Of a stretch of 64,000 nt of DNA, positions 44,938 through 54,495 are shown in pieces. The DNA comes from Bacteroidota bacterium. Lineage in GTDB: Bacteria > Bacteroidota > Bacteroidia > Bacteroidales > F082. How positions within the stretch are numbered: the first letter of the stretch is position 1; each line of letters begins with the position of its first letter. Where the stretch lies: the NCBI GenBank assembly GCA_024279935.1, contig JAJRQZ010000033.1:1-64000 (forward strand). Direction: 5' to 3'. The notes below the pieces were generated by a model. That model had not been told where the DNA came from and searched no databases. It saw nothing but the letters and a program-made list of their open reading frames with translations. The position numbers were made by a program, and so were the translations under genes.

Positions 44938-46395
44938 TTACAGCCTTGTTTTAAGCGTTAAGGCAAATTGCTGGGCAGTAAACACTTTTTGAACAGCATT
45001 TGGCTGGATGGTCTCGCTTGAATACATATAGTAATCTTCATTGCTCCATGACCTGACGTAAGCAAAGTCTATGCTTGCCTTGCCGAAGTTAAGCCCGATA
45101 CCGCCCGATACTGCCTGGCGTTTCCCATCGTTGAGGTTTTTTGAATAAGGGCTCGTGCTCAAATTATATCCAGCCCTAAAACTTATTTGCCCATATCTCC
45201 ATTCCGTCCCAACCCTCAGGTTATGAGTCGATTGGTACGAATTCCTTATGGAAGTGTTCACATCGTTGAAACCATAGTCGCGGGCACTGAACCTAGCGCT
45301 GGCAAAATCAACATATTCATATTCCCCGCTTATCGAGCCATATTTGTTGATCAGGATAGCCACATCACCGATAAATCGCATGGGCGAAGAAAAGCGATAT
45401 TGATAATTCCCTGTTATCGATGACTTCGATGTTGCCGGGGTCCACTCCAGATCGGCATAATGCGTGGTGTACCAGCTATCGCGCATATTCCAATAATAAG
45501 TGGGCGTATGGAAAGCAGCGCCCAGGCGCAACCAAGGTGAAGCCTGATAAATAATCCCAAGCTTCAAATTTATTCCCCATCCCGTTGTATTTAAATTTTC
45601 CCTTACGCTCCACGAGTCAAAATAAGGAATCGTATCTGCTACGTCCGATTCCGTATATAAAGTTTCCCTGATATATCTTATATATGGCATTCCTACCGTG
45701 GCTCCTATAAACAGCTTATCGGAATAGTTTCCCGAAAACGACATTAACCACTCATTGGTTGAGCCTTTGGTCCTGATTGTCTGTTCCTGCAAAGTGCCAG
45801 CAAACGGAACCGGGGTATAATAGTAATCGGTATAACCCGGGACCGTGTCGATGAGATAAATATCCCAGGCAGGTGCAAGATCGAACGCATAATCGCCCTG
45901 CAGGTCGCCAACATACTGGTATCCAACACCGTCAGCCTGTTGCTGATATATATCCAAGCGCGAGCTCTCAAGATTTTCACCCCTCATATACTGGTTCGAA
46001 TTATAATTATTCAGCCTGTTCATACCCATGCCGAACTGAAAATATTTCCATCCCGAGCCTGACAATTTCGTTGTTTGAACATATCCAAAATTGCCCAGGT
46101 TGAAGATCGACCTTGAATCTTCCGCATAAATTCCGTTATAAGTGGATGCTGTCCTCAAGGACGACACCTCAGGCGTTATCGACATTGCTGACGACCTGAA
46201 AATACCCATTCCGGCAGGATTGGTGCTCGCGACCGAGAAATCGGAGCCCAAAGCCCCAAACGCGCCTCCCATCGCCATATAGCGGGCAGTTCCCTCATAA
46301 AACTGTTGTGAATATCTTAGGGCATCGTCAACGGGCTGCGAAAAACCTGATAAGGCGGTTGCCAACAAACTCAATATGACAATCGACTTTTTCAT
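44938..46395 (-). CDS. OmpP1/FadL-family outer-membrane protein
   Basis: A 485-residue outer-membrane beta-barrel. Signal peptide MKKSIVILSLLATALSGFSQ. The N-terminal plug region RYMAMGGAFGALGSDFSVAS then TNPAGMGIFRSS is the hallmark of OmpP1/FadL/TodX transporters. The strands end in QQFALTLKTRL. Family members take up hydrophobic compounds such as fatty acids; the substrate here is unknown. It lies 65 bp downstream of a low-complexity lipoprotein gene on the same strand. Confidence 0.85.
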   Translation of the reverse strand: MKKSIVILSLLATALSGFSQPVDDALRYSQQFYEGTARYMAMGGAFGALGSDFSVASTNPAGMGIFRSSAMSITPEVSSLRTASTYNGIYAEDSRSIFNLGNFGYVQTTKLSGSGWKYFQFGMGMNRLNNYNSNQYMRGENLESSRLDIYQQQADGVGYQYVGDLQGDYAFDLAPAWDIYLIDTVPGYTDYYYTPVPFAGTLQEQTIRTKGSTNEWLMSFSGNYSDKLFIGATVGMPYIRYIRETLYTESDVADTIPYFDSWSVRENLNTTGWGINLKLGIIYQASPWLRLGAAFHTPTYYWNMRDSWYTTHYADLEWTPATSKSSITGNYQYRFSSPMRFIGDVAILINKYGSISGEYEYVDFASARFSARDYGFNDVNTSIRNSYQSTHNLRVGTEWRYGQISFRAGYNLSTSPYSKNLNDGKRQAVSGGIGLNFGKASIDFAYVRSWSNEDYYMYSSETIQPNAVQKVFTAQQFALTLKTRL

Positions 46396-46460
46396 TTTTG
46401 TGAAATTAGAATTTTAAACTTTGATCTTAGATTTGAATGCGGGCTTAAACACAAAACAAT

Positions 46461-47921
46461 CTATCGGTGTCCACCTCCGCGGGAGCCACCTCTTGATCCA
46501 CCTCCCGAGCTTCCTGACGACCTTGAAGGAGAGCTATAACTCCTGGACGACGAACCTGAGCTTCTTGAGGGAGAACTATAGGACCTTGAAGGCTTGCTAT
46601 ATGACTTAGTAGAAGAACCCCTGCTCCTAGTGGTAGTGCTCCTGCTCCTATTGTTAGAACTAGGTTTAACAGAGCTATTGGTTTTGCTACGACTGTTGCT
46701 GCCCCTGTTATAATTTGTTCTCGGCTGATTCAAAGGTTTACGCATATTATTTCTGACAGCCTTATTCGATGGCTGCCTTTTAGCTTGACTATTCCTCTTG
46801 GGAGCGACATATTCTTTTCCCGAGCGAGGCTGTTGTGCCGGCAAGGTCCTATAGGATTTAGGCTTCTCGTACCTAGGCTTGGCTTTAAGATCGGATTTTG
46901 ACGACTGTACAGGTTTACGATATCTGGTGTCGGTATTCGTTTTTGAACCAACATCTTTTTTTATCATAGGCTTTCCGTTGGCAGGATTGGTCCTTGCGCT
47001 GACATTCTGTTTATTATCGGATGTTATAGGCTTAACCCTGATGGACTCGGCAGGCCTGGTCTTTGTATTACCTTGATTCCCACCACCTATTGAACCGCCG
47101 CCGGATCCCATGCCGACATCGCCGCCCCTGCTAAAATTGCCGCCGCCGGCAACAACCGTCTTATCCCTGAAGGAAGGATTTGTGATTCCGCTGCTACCTC
47201 TTTCACCAGTCCCGGGGACATTTGATCCACCGCCGCGTCCATTGCGCGGACGATAAGTGCTTCCGTAACCGTAACCATAATCAGGATAATAACCGCCGCC
47301 ATATCCGGGATAGCCATAATACCCATCCCAATATCCGTTCCAATATCCGTTATTGTATCCGGCCCAATAACTACCGCCATAATACGGATAACCCCAGCCG
47401 TAAGACGGGTAACCCCAGCCGTAGCTTGGCCAACCGTAACCATATCCCATCGACCAGCCCCAGCCGTACCCTGCACCTATTCCAACGTTAAACGACCAGT
47501 TGGAGTTCGAGCTGCCGCATCCGTAACCGTTGCCATCGGTATAATAATCATCGTAATAGCCCAAACTGCTTCCTTCGTTATTAAACCGTTTAATCCTGGA
47601 TTCATAATCCGAATCATAATAAATATCGTCGGAGGAACTACCCTCGCCGGAATATTGTTGGCTACCCTGAGCTCCCGACCCAACGGCAACCTGGGATTCC
47701 CCAGATTCGTTCCCTTTATAATAAGATTGGTAATCGCCTGTGCTTGAGGATGATTTATAAACATCTTCGCTAAGCGTATTAGTAGGTATCCTGCCCACAT
47801 CGTCTTTCGACGAATAGTAAACATCATCGTAAGGCAGTGATGACGTAGTTGAACAAGAACTGATGACAAATAAGGTTATAAGGCTGATGGCGGATAAAAT
47901 AATGTATCTTAAATCTTTCAT
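46461..47921 (-). CDS. Gly/Tyr/Trp-rich and Ser/Arg-rich low-complexity lipoprotein
   Basis: A 486-residue lipoprotein from the ATG at 47921. Signal peptide with lipobox ISSC (LITLFVISSCSTTSS). Three parts follow: a Ser/Tyr/Asp-rich segment (about 22-135); a tract of about 65 residues made almost only of Gly, Tyr, Trp, Pro (e.g. GWPSYGWGYPSYGWGYPYYG); and a long basic Ser/Arg/Lys/Asn-rich tail ending in repeats of SRSYSSPSRSSGSS and RGGSRGGGHR. It resembles Bacteroidota lipoproteins sometimes mislabelled 'vitellogenin II'. It is expected to be disordered and surface or periplasm exposed. Function unknown. Confidence 0.8.
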   Translation of the reverse strand: MKDLRYIILSAISLITLFVISSCSTTSSLPYDDVYYSSKDDVGRIPTNTLSEDVYKSSSSTGDYQSYYKGNESGESQVAVGSGAQGSQQYSGEGSSSDDIYYDSDYESRIKRFNNEGSSLGYYDDYYTDGNGYGCGSSNSNWSFNVGIGAGYGWGWSMGYGYGWPSYGWGYPSYGWGYPYYGGSYWAGYNNGYWNGYWDGYYGYPGYGGGYYPDYGYGYGSTYRPRNGRGGGSNVPGTGERGSSGITNPSFRDKTVVAGGGNFSRGGDVGMGSGGGSIGGGNQGNTKTRPAESIRVKPITSDNKQNVSARTNPANGKPMIKKDVGSKTNTDTRYRKPVQSSKSDLKAKPRYEKPKSYRTLPAQQPRSGKEYVAPKRNSQAKRQPSNKAVRNNMRKPLNQPRTNYNRGSNSRSKTNSSVKPSSNNRSRSTTTRSRGSSTKSYSKPSRSYSSPSRSSGSSSRSYSSPSRSSGSSGGGSRGGSRGGGHR

Positions 47922-47932
47922 GGCTATATGGT

Positions 47933-47963
47933 ATTGCGAGTTCATAAACATTGTGTAATTTTG
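47933..47963 (+). promoter_or_regulatory. proS promoter: ATTG-N19-TAATTTTG
   Basis: TAATTTTG (47956-47963) with ATTG (47933-47936) at 19-bp spacing, giving about 40 nt of leader before proS. Confidence 0.6.
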
Positions 47964-48009
47964 CGCTTTAATAACTGAGAAGTTGCAAAGACTATACCAA
48001 ACTTAAAAA

Positions 48010-49479
48010 ATGGCAAAAGTTTTAACATCAAGAGAAGAAAATTATTCACAATGGTATAACGACCTTGTGATAAAAGCTGACCTGGCAGAGAACTCGGCAG
48101 TAAGAGGTTCAATGGTCATAAAACCCTATGGTTATGCCATTTGGGAGAAAATGCAGTCGGTGCTCGACAAGATGTTCAAGGAAACCGGGCATCAAAACGC
48201 ATATTTCCCACTCTTTATCCCGAAATCTTTTTTCAGCAAGGAAGCGAGCCATGTAAAAGGATTTGCCAAAGAGTGCGCCGTAGTAACCCATTACCGCCTT
48301 AAAACTGACGAAGACGGCAAAATTGTAGTGGACGAGGATGCCAAGCTGGAAGAAGAATTGATTGTTAGGCCAACCTCTGAAACAATTATCTGGGATACTT
48401 ACCGCAGATGGATCCAAAGTTATAGGGATCTGCCGATACTGATTAACCAGTGGGCAAATGTTGTAAGATGGGAGATGCGCACAAGGTTGTTCTTGCGCAC
48501 TGCCGAATTCCTCTGGCAGGAAGGCCATACAGCACATGCAACTAAAAACGAGGCTATTGCCGAAGCCGAGACTATGTTGAAAGTTTATGCTGATTTTGCA
48601 GAGAACTTTCTTGCATTACCTGTTCTTCAAGGCGTTAAATCGCCCAACGAAAGATTTGCGGGAGCCATAGAAACCTATTGTATTGAAGCCCTGATGCAAG
48701 ACGGAAAAGCCCTGCAAGCAGGAACTTCGCATTTCCTTGGCCAAAACTTCGCCAAGGCTTTCGATGTAACTTTTGTTACCAAAGAAAACAAACAAGAACT
48801 TGTATGGGCTACCTCATGGGGCGTCTCAACAAGGCTTATGGGTGCTTTGGTAATGGCTCATTCCGATGACAACGGCCTTGTATTGCCTCCAAAACTGGCT
48901 CCTATCCAAGTAGTTATAGTTCCCATTTTCCGCAAGGAAGAAGAACTTGCCGCAATTGGCAAAAAGGTTGAGCCTCTCATCAAGAAACTTAAAGGCAAAG
49001 GTATATCGGTCAAGTTCGACAACAGGGATACCCATAAGCCGGGCTTCAAATTTGCGGAATGGGAGCTCAAAGGCGTCCCCGTCCGCCTGGCAATAGGCCC
49101 GCGGGACCTCGCAAACGGAACCGTCGAAGTTGCCCGGCGCGACACTATGGAGAAAGATATCCTTCAAATTGAAGGTATCGATGATAAAATTGAGAACCTC
49201 CTGATTCAAATACAGAAAAATATTTTCCAGAAAGCATTTGATTTCCGTGCAAACAACACTTTCAATGTCGATACTTGGGAAGAATTCAAGGCACAGGTCG
49301 AAAAAGGCGGTTTTATTTATGCCCATTGGGACGGCACTGCCGAAACGGAGCAAAAGATAAAGGCAGCAACCAAGGCAACTATACGCTCCATACCTATCGA
49401 CGGCAAAATAGAGGAAGGTAAATGTATTTATACTGGTAATCCCTCCAAACAAAGAGTGGTATTCGCCAGATCCTATTAA
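48010..49479 (+). CDS. proS: Prolyl-tRNA synthetase (archaeal/eukaryotic type, no editing insert)
   Basis: Charges tRNA-Pro. The 489 residues are the short type-3 form. Class II motif 2 is [20 protein letters not shown] followed by EGHTAH; motif 3 lies near [20 protein letters not shown]. The anticodon-binding domain ([14 protein letters not shown]) and a C-terminal zinc-like domain end in the characteristic Tyr (FARSY). The bacterial INS editing domain is absent. Divergent from the lipoprotein gene; followed by a terminator. Confidence 0.97.
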   Translation: MAKVLTSREENYSQWYNDLVIKADLAENSAVRGSMVIKPYGYAIWEKMQSVLDKMFKETGHQNAYFPLFIPKSFFSKEASHVKGFAKECAVVTHYRLKTDEDGKIVVDEDAKLEEELIVRPTSETIIWDTYRRWIQSYRDLPILINQWANVVRWEMRTRLFLRTAEFLWQEGHTAHATKNEAIAEAETMLKVYADFAENFLALPVLQGVKSPNERFAGAIETYCIEALMQDGKALQAGTSHFLGQNFAKAFDVTFVTKENKQELVWATSWGVSTRLMGALVMAHSDDNGLVLPPKLAPIQVVIVPIFRKEEELAAIGKKVEPLIKKLKGKGISVKFDNRDTHKPGFKFAEWELKGVPVRLAIGPRDLANGTVEVARRDTMEKDILQIEGIDDKIENLLIQIQKNIFQKAFDFRANNTFNVDTWEEFKAQVEKGGFIYAHWDGTAETEQKIKAATKATIRSIPIDGKIEEGKCIYTGNPSKQRVVFARSY

Positions 49480-49491
49480 AGTATTAATTTC

Positions 49492-49528
49492 AAAAAAAAC
49501 CGTCTCAACAATGTGAAACGATTTTTTT
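49492..49528 (+). terminator. Terminator between proS and glyA (possibly bidirectional)
   Basis: Stem A7-C-CGT-C-TCA with TGA-A-ACG-A-T7, two mismatches, small loop, T-run of seven after and A-run before. The A/T symmetry would let it serve both converging genes. Confidence 0.6.
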
Positions 49529-49560
49529 ATATCATAAAATTCTATCCCGCAACCTCGGGA

Positions 49561-50841
49561 TTAATATGCAAAAAGCGGAAGATCGCTCATCATATCATTA
49601 ACTCTTTTTCTTACAGAATCAACAACTCCTGCATCTTTAATATTACTTATTACTTCATCAACAAGGTCAACTATGGGTTCCATCTGGTCTTCTTTCAAGC
49701 CACGGGTAGTAATAGCAGGAGTTCCAACCCTCAGCCCACTGGTCTGGAATGGTGAGCGGCTATCGAAGGGCACCATGTTTTTATTGATTGTTATATCAGC
49801 TTTTACAAGTGTGTTTTCAACCACCTTTCCCGTGATATCAGGAAATTTACTTCTTAGATCTATCAACATCAAATGGTTATCAGTCCCGTTGGATATAACT
49901 TTATAACCCTTATCTATAAAAGCTTTCGACATGACCTCCGCATTTTTTTTCACTTGAAGGATATATTCAAAATATTCATCGGTAAGGGCTTCGCCAAAGG
50001 CAACAGCCTTTGCGGCAATAACATGCTCCAGGGGACCGCCTTGTATTCCCGGGAAAACAGCTGAATTAAGCACTGTTGACATCATTTTTGTTACCCCCTT
50101 GGGTGTTTTCAAACCCCACGGGTTTTCAAAATCCTCCCCCATTAATATCAATCCGCCGCGCGGGCCGCGCAGTGTTTTATGCGTAGTAGTGGTAACGATG
50201 TGGCAATATTCGATGGGGTCGTTAAGTATTCCCTTGGCGATTAGTCCCGATGGATGCGAGATATCAGCCATCAATATAGCCCCCACCTGATCGGCAATAT
50301 CGCGCATGCGCCCATAATCCCAGTCGCGCGAATATGCCGACGCGCCGGCGATTATCATCTTTGGTTTATCTTTTAGGGCAAGTGCCTCCATCTCATCGTA
50401 GTCAACTGTCCCGGTTTCCTCTTTTACCTTATAAGCAATTGGATCATAAAGGATGCCCGAAGAATTCACAAAGGAGCCATGTGAAAGATGACCGCCATGC
50501 GAAAGGTCGAGTCCCATGAAAGTATCGCCAGGTTTAAGACAGGCCAGAAAAACGGCCATATTGGCCTGTGCGCCTGAGTGAGGTTGTACATTTGCATATT
50601 CCGCATCGAACAATTCACAAGCACGATCTATTGCCAGCTGCTCACTCTGATCAACAATTTCGCAACCGCCATAATATCTTTTACCGGGATAACCCTCGGC
50701 ATATTTATTCGTCATTACCGAGCCCATAGCGTCCAAAACCTGCTGGCTAACAAAGTTCTCCGATGCAATCAGCTCGATACCATGCACTTGGCGTGCTTTC
50801 TCCTGGTTTATCAGGTCAAATATCCTATTGTCTCTATCCAT
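49561..50841 (-). CDS. glyA: Serine hydroxymethyltransferase
   Basis: PLP enzyme converting serine and tetrahydrofolate to glycine and methylene-tetrahydrofolate. 426 residues from the ATG at 50841 ([18 protein letters not shown]); the frame extends 34 codons upstream into the promoter and is not used. PLP lysine is Lys222 in [15 protein letters not shown]. Also [35 protein letters not shown] and [14 protein letters not shown] -7 box lies 35 nt upstream. Converges with proS. Confidence 0.98.
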   Translation of the reverse strand: MDRDNRIFDLINQEKARQVHGIELIASENFVSQQVLDAMGSVMTNKYAEGYPGKRYYGGCEIVDQSEQLAIDRACELFDAEYANVQPHSGAQANMAVFLACLKPGDTFMGLDLSHGGHLSHGSFVNSSGILYDPIAYKVKEETGTVDYDEMEALALKDKPKMIIAGASAYSRDWDYGRMRDIADQVGAILMADISHPSGLIAKGILNDPIEYCHIVTTTTHKTLRGPRGGLILMGEDFENPWGLKTPKGVTKMMSTVLNSAVFPGIQGGPLEHVIAAKAVAFGEALTDEYFEYILQVKKNAEVMSKAFIDKGYKVISNGTDNHLMLIDLRSKFPDITGKVVENTLVKADITINKNMVPFDSRSPFQTSGLRVGTPAITTRGLKEDQMEPIVDLVDEVISNIKDAGVVDSVRKRVNDMMSDLPLFAY

Positions 50842-50876
50842 TTTGCAAGAGTATTTTATTAATTTTAAATCGCTTG

Positions 50877-50884
50877 CAAAGGTA
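50877..50884 (-). promoter_or_regulatory. -7 promoter box of glyA (TACCTTTG)
   Basis: Minus-strand TACCTTTGCA, 35 nt before the glyA ATG. Confidence 0.55.
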
Positions 50885-50989
50885 GAAAAAAATCTATCTG
50901 CTGCAGGATAGGATTTTACCCGGCACAGGCAAAAAAAAATCATTAATCAGTGTTAGTCCCATAAACACGGGGCTAAAAAAAGGGACATC

Positions 50990-51017
50990 GAGTTATGAGT
51001 TACGAATTATAAGTTAT
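50990..51017. repeat. Degenerate 7-bp tandem repeat (GAGTTAT-like)
   Basis: Four successive heptamers: GAGTTAT, GAGTTAC, GAATTAT, AAGTTAT, each one or two changes from GARTTAY. A fifth unit (GAAGTGA) is decayed. Confidence 0.65.
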
Positions 51018-51153
51018 GAAGTGATATTTAATTGACCGGACAGAAGCTTATTGCTAACACTATAGTTAATCCGGCCCCACAGGCCGAAGCTTTCCACATA
51101 TCAGGTTTGCACAATAGCAAACAACAAATACAAGAAGGCTTCCAATAATTAAT

Positions 51154-51161
51154 TATTTTTG
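51154..51161 (+). promoter_or_regulatory. -7 promoter box of the M16 peptidase operon (TATTTTTG)
   Basis: TATTTTTGCAGCATG: the box ends 4 nt before the ATG, which predicts a leaderless transcript. Confidence 0.5.
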
Positions 51162-51165
51162 CAGC

Positions 51166-52404
51166 ATGATAAAATTTGATGAAACCACGCTCGACAACGG
51201 GCTTAAAGTTATTGTGCATCAGGACAAAAGCACCCCCATTGTGGCGATGAACATAATATATAAGGTGGGCTCGCGGGACGAAAGCCCGGAAAAAACAGGT
51301 TTCGCCCACCTTTTCGAGCACCTCATGTTCGGCGGTTCGGTAAACATACCGAAGTACGACACTCCTTTGCAAAACGCGGGCGGGGAGAACAATGCGTTCA
51401 CAAACAACGATTTCACAGATTATTATCTCACATTGCCGAAAAGCAATCTGGAAACCGCTTTCTGGCTCGAGTCCGACAGGATGCTCTCGCTGGCGTTTTC
51501 CGAGAAAAGCCTCGAAGTACAAAGGCAGGTGGTCATTGAGGAGTTCAAACAAAACTACCTCAACCAGCCTTATGGCGATGCCTATCTGTTGCTAAAGCCT
51601 CTGGTATTCAAAAAGCACCCTTATCGCTGGAATACTATCGGCAAGGAAATATCGCATATCGAAAATGCCACAATGGAAGAGGTGAAGGATTTCTATTCGA
51701 GATATTATAATCCGGGCAATGCAATACTCAGCATAGCAGGCAATGTTGATACCGATGATATTTATAAGCTGAGCGAAAAATGGTTCGGCGGGATCAAATC
51801 GGGGAAAACCCATAAAAACATATACGACAAAGAACCACCTCAACTAGGTGACAGGGAGTTGATAGTGGAGAGAAAAGTTCCGCAAAGCGCGGTCTATTTC
51901 GCCTGGCTTATGGACGAGCGGAAGTCGCCGGGTTTTTATACAACCGACCTGATCTCGGATATCTTGTCGAGCGGGAACTCCTCGCGACTATATAACTCTT
52001 TGATAAAAGAGCGGAAAATGTTTTCCGAGCTAAACGCTTTTGTTTCAGGCGATATCGACAATGGTCTTTTTATAATTAGCGGAAAGCTTATAAACGGTTT
52101 CTCTGCCAATGAGGCCGAGGCCGCTATCGACGAACAGCTGGAAGAATTGAAGACCAGCCTTGTAACTGACGAGGAACTTGAAAAAGTAAAGAACAAGATA
52201 GAGGCAAATTTGGTGTTTTCAAGACTTTCCGTTTTAAACAAGTCGATGAACCTTGCATATTACGAATTGCTTGAAGATGCTTTGCTCCTAAACAAGGAAA
52301 GAGAAAACTATGCTGCCGTCTCAAAATCCGATATTCGTAAAAAAGCAAAAGAACTGTTTGCCACAGGAAAGAAAAACAAACTAGTTTATATTGCCAAAAA
52401 CTGA
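51166..52404 (+). CDS. M16-family zinc peptidase, catalytic subunit
   Basis: A 412-residue M16B (pitrilysin/processing-peptidase-like) metallopeptidase. The inverted zinc motif HLFEH is at residues 48-52 and the distal Glu lies in VVIEEFKQNY (near 125). There is no signal peptide, so it acts in the cytoplasm or is exported by other means. The next gene encodes a relative without the zinc motif; such pairs form a heterodimer around one active site. Start as the first ATG; its -7 box is only 4 nt upstream. Confidence 0.93.
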   Translation: MIKFDETTLDNGLKVIVHQDKSTPIVAMNIIYKVGSRDESPEKTGFAHLFEHLMFGGSVNIPKYDTPLQNAGGENNAFTNNDFTDYYLTLPKSNLETAFWLESDRMLSLAFSEKSLEVQRQVVIEEFKQNYLNQPYGDAYLLLKPLVFKKHPYRWNTIGKEISHIENATMEEVKDFYSRYYNPGNAILSIAGNVDTDDIYKLSEKWFGGIKSGKTHKNIYDKEPPQLGDRELIVERKVPQSAVYFAWLMDERKSPGFYTTDLISDILSSGNSSRLYNSLIKERKMFSELNAFVSGDIDNGLFIISGKLINGFSANEAEAAIDEQLEELKTSLVTDEELEKVKNKIEANLVFSRLSVLNKSMNLAYYELLEDALLLNKERENYAAVSKSDIRKKAKELFATGKKNKLVYIAKN

Positions 52405-52408
52405 AAAA

Positions 52409-53731
52409 ATGCAAAAAAATATATTCCCGAACAGGCAGATAGCGCCACAAGACAATAACTTCGACGAGTTGTTGTTCCAAAACCCGCAACATGAAAAGCT
52501 TGAAAACAATCTTGATCTCTATCTAATAGAAGCAGGCGAAGAAAATGTCGTGAGAATCGATTTGGTAGTAAATGCCGGGTCCATCTATCAATCGAAAAAA
52601 CTTTGCGCTTCTTTTACAAACACATTGCTGAAGGAAGGAACAAAAAAACTTAGTTCGGACAGGGTTGCCCACATGCTGGATTTCCATGGTGCCTACCTAA
52701 ACACCTCTGTTAGCAAAGACATGGCCGTGATAAGCTTGTTCTCCTTGACAAAGCATCTTGAAAGACTCCTTCCCCTTTTCAAGGAAATTACCACCGAAGC
52801 TGTTTTCCCGCCTCATGAGTTCGAGGTGCATCGAGACAGGAGCCGGCAGGAGTTCTTGATAAATTCGGAAAAAGCAAGATATATTGCCAACCGCGAGTTC
52901 AACAAACTTATCTTCGGCAAAGGCACGGCTTATGGGCAATATCTGGAAACAAACGATTACGACTTGATTCAGCATGACGATTTAATAAATTTCCACCGAA
53001 CATATTATTCACCGCGAAACTCATATCTTATCGTAAGCGGCAAACCCGACAAAAACAGCAAAAAACTAGTTGCCGACCTATTTGGCAGCTCATGGCCTCA
53101 ACCAGACTATATTTCCCTAACACCCAATAATATAACCTCTGTTTCCTTTAAGGGTGAAATGATGATCGAAAAGGACGATTCCTCGCAGTCGGCCATTAGG
53201 ATGGGCAAAAGGGCTGTAGGCAAACTACACCCAGACTATCCTAAACTGCTGCTTGCCAACACCGTCCTTGGTGGCTATTTTGGATCACGGCTGATGACAA
53301 ACCTCAGGGAGGACAAGGGGATGACGTATGGAATTCATTCGTATATGTCGCATTTCAAGCATGCCTCTTATTTTAGCATAGCCGCAGAAGTAAAGATCGA
53401 GCAAACATCGGCAGCCATTGCCGAAATAAAAAAGGAAATCGGGGTGTTGCAAAACGATAAAATCAGCGATGATGAACTAGAACTGGTAAAAAACTATATT
53501 TACGGTAATTTTCTGAAGAATTTCGACGGGCCCTTCGCTTTGGCGGAAATGTTCCGCTCGGTAAGGGACATCGGGAAAGATTTTGGTTTTTTTAATAAAA
53601 ACCTGAGCGAAATCATGACCTTGACCGCCGACGACCTTCTTACAACGGCTCAAAAGCATCTCGACATGAACGATATGTGCAGTTTAGTGGTTGGTAATAA
53701 GTTATATGACAAAACCCGCAAGAGTGAGTAA
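52409..53731 (+). CDS. M16-family peptidase homologue, non-catalytic partner
   Basis: A 440-residue M16 protein. The position of HxxEH reads SKKLCASFTNTLLKEGTKKL, so no zinc site is present. The second half keeps the Arg and Tyr used to bind substrate in partner subunits (GGYFGSRLMTNLREDKGMTY). It should pair with the preceding catalytic subunit. Its start (ATG 52409) is 4 nt after that gene's stop. Followed, with a 26-nt overlap, by a CPBP protease gene. Confidence 0.9.
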   Translation: MQKNIFPNRQIAPQDNNFDELLFQNPQHEKLENNLDLYLIEAGEENVVRIDLVVNAGSIYQSKKLCASFTNTLLKEGTKKLSSDRVAHMLDFHGAYLNTSVSKDMAVISLFSLTKHLERLLPLFKEITTEAVFPPHEFEVHRDRSRQEFLINSEKARYIANREFNKLIFGKGTAYGQYLETNDYDLIQHDDLINFHRTYYSPRNSYLIVSGKPDKNSKKLVADLFGSSWPQPDYISLTPNNITSVSFKGEMMIEKDDSSQSAIRMGKRAVGKLHPDYPKLLLANTVLGGYFGSRLMTNLREDKGMTYGIHSYMSHFKHASYFSIAAEVKIEQTSAAIAEIKKEIGVLQNDKISDDELELVKNYIYGNFLKNFDGPFALAEMFRSVRDIGKDFGFFNKNLSEIMTLTADDLLTTAQKHLDMNDMCSLVVGNKLYDKTRKSE

Positions 53732-54494
53732 GGAAAATAAGTACATATTGATGCTGGCAGGTTTTTTCAGCTTGTATTTTCTGTTAAACAAATTGTTCTT
53801 TGCCGATATATATTATCTCATAAACGATATTGTCAAGCTGTATTTCGTCAGTTTCTTCTTGGCTTATATCATTGTCGGGATACCCCTTTTGGGCTTCGTT
53901 TACACCAGCAACAACAAGAGCATCTTAAAGCCGCTCGGCTTGAGAGGGAACGCTTTAAAAGCCGTTTTGTACTCATTTGTAATTACGACCCCTATGTTTG
54001 CCGGCTCCGGGATTATGAGCGAGTTTACACTTGGCATAAGCGGGGAACGTTTTTGGTTTTATTGTGTTTTCGCCGCATTTTTCGAGGAACTTTATTATAG
54101 AGGTATTTTTTTCGGCCAATTATATAGGAAGACAAGGCTTGGGTTTTTGCCGGCCCTGTTTTTCAGCGCTTTGGTTTTTGCCTCCTTGCATCTCTACCAG
54201 AGCAACGACTTTTATACGATGACCGGGATATTCCTTACTACCTTCCTCGGGGCCGGCTTGTTCGCATGGCTTTATATCGAATGGGGTTATAACTTATGGG
54301 TTTCGATAGCGATGCACTTCTTCATGAACCTTTCGTGGGAGATTTTCTCGATTTCCGAAAATGCCCTGGGAAACCTAAGTGCCAACTGGTTTAGGCTTGT
54401 AACGATAGTTTTGGCCATAGGGACGACTATAATCCTCAAGAAAAGGAAAGGCCTCGGGCTGGCGATCACAAAAAAGACCCTGTTCGTAAAATAG
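53706..54494 (+). CDS. CPBP-family intramembrane metalloprotease
   Basis: About 262 residues with eight hydrophobic segments. All three CPBP/Abi motifs are present: EELYYRG (EExxxR), FASLHLYQ (FxxxH) and WVSIAMHFFMNLSW (HxxxN). Family members are glutamic-type intramembrane proteases (Rce1-like) involved in processing prenylated or peptide substrates, bacteriocin immunity, or unknown roles. The start at ATG 53706 overlaps the M16 partner gene by 26 nt, suggesting coupled translation. Substrate unknown. Confidence 0.9.
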   Translation: MTKPARVSKENKYILMLAGFFSLYFLLNKLFFADIYYLINDIVKLYFVSFFLAYIIVGIPLLGFVYTSNNKSILKPLGLRGNALKAVLYSFVITTPMFAGSGIMSEFTLGISGERFWFYCVFAAFFEELYYRGIFFGQLYRKTRLGFLPALFFSALVFASLHLYQSNDFYTMTGIFLTTFLGAGLFAWLYIEWGYNLWVSIAMHFFMNLSWEIFSISENALGNLSANWFRLVTIVLAIGTTIILKKRKGLGLAITKKTLFVK

Positions 54495-54495
54495 G

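Larger units (their letters stand above)
50842..51165. other. 324-bp intergenic region between divergent glyA and the M16 peptidase gene
   Basis: The longest non-coding stretch in the window. It holds the glyA -7 box (50877-50884), a heptad-periodic repeat (50990-51017) and the M16 -7 box (51154-51161). No RNA gene or riboswitch is recognisable; the remaining sequence shows nothing I can name. Confidence 0.7.

Noticed and set aside
47087-47869. Long alternative frames in the Gly/Tyr/Trp-rich lipoprotein gene
   Set aside because: Low-complexity codon usage (GGN, TAY) creates stop-free shadows on all frames; the lipobox and start fit only the annotated frame.
48826-49452. A 208-codon open frame antisense to proS
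   Set aside because: It lies wholly inside a strongly conserved synthetase gene on the opposite strand, has no family resemblance or promoter box, and its cysteine/phenylalanine-rich composition is typical of a shadow frame.
50990-51017. CRISPR-like repeat
   Set aside because: Units are 7 bp and contiguous with no spacers; no cas genes are nearby.
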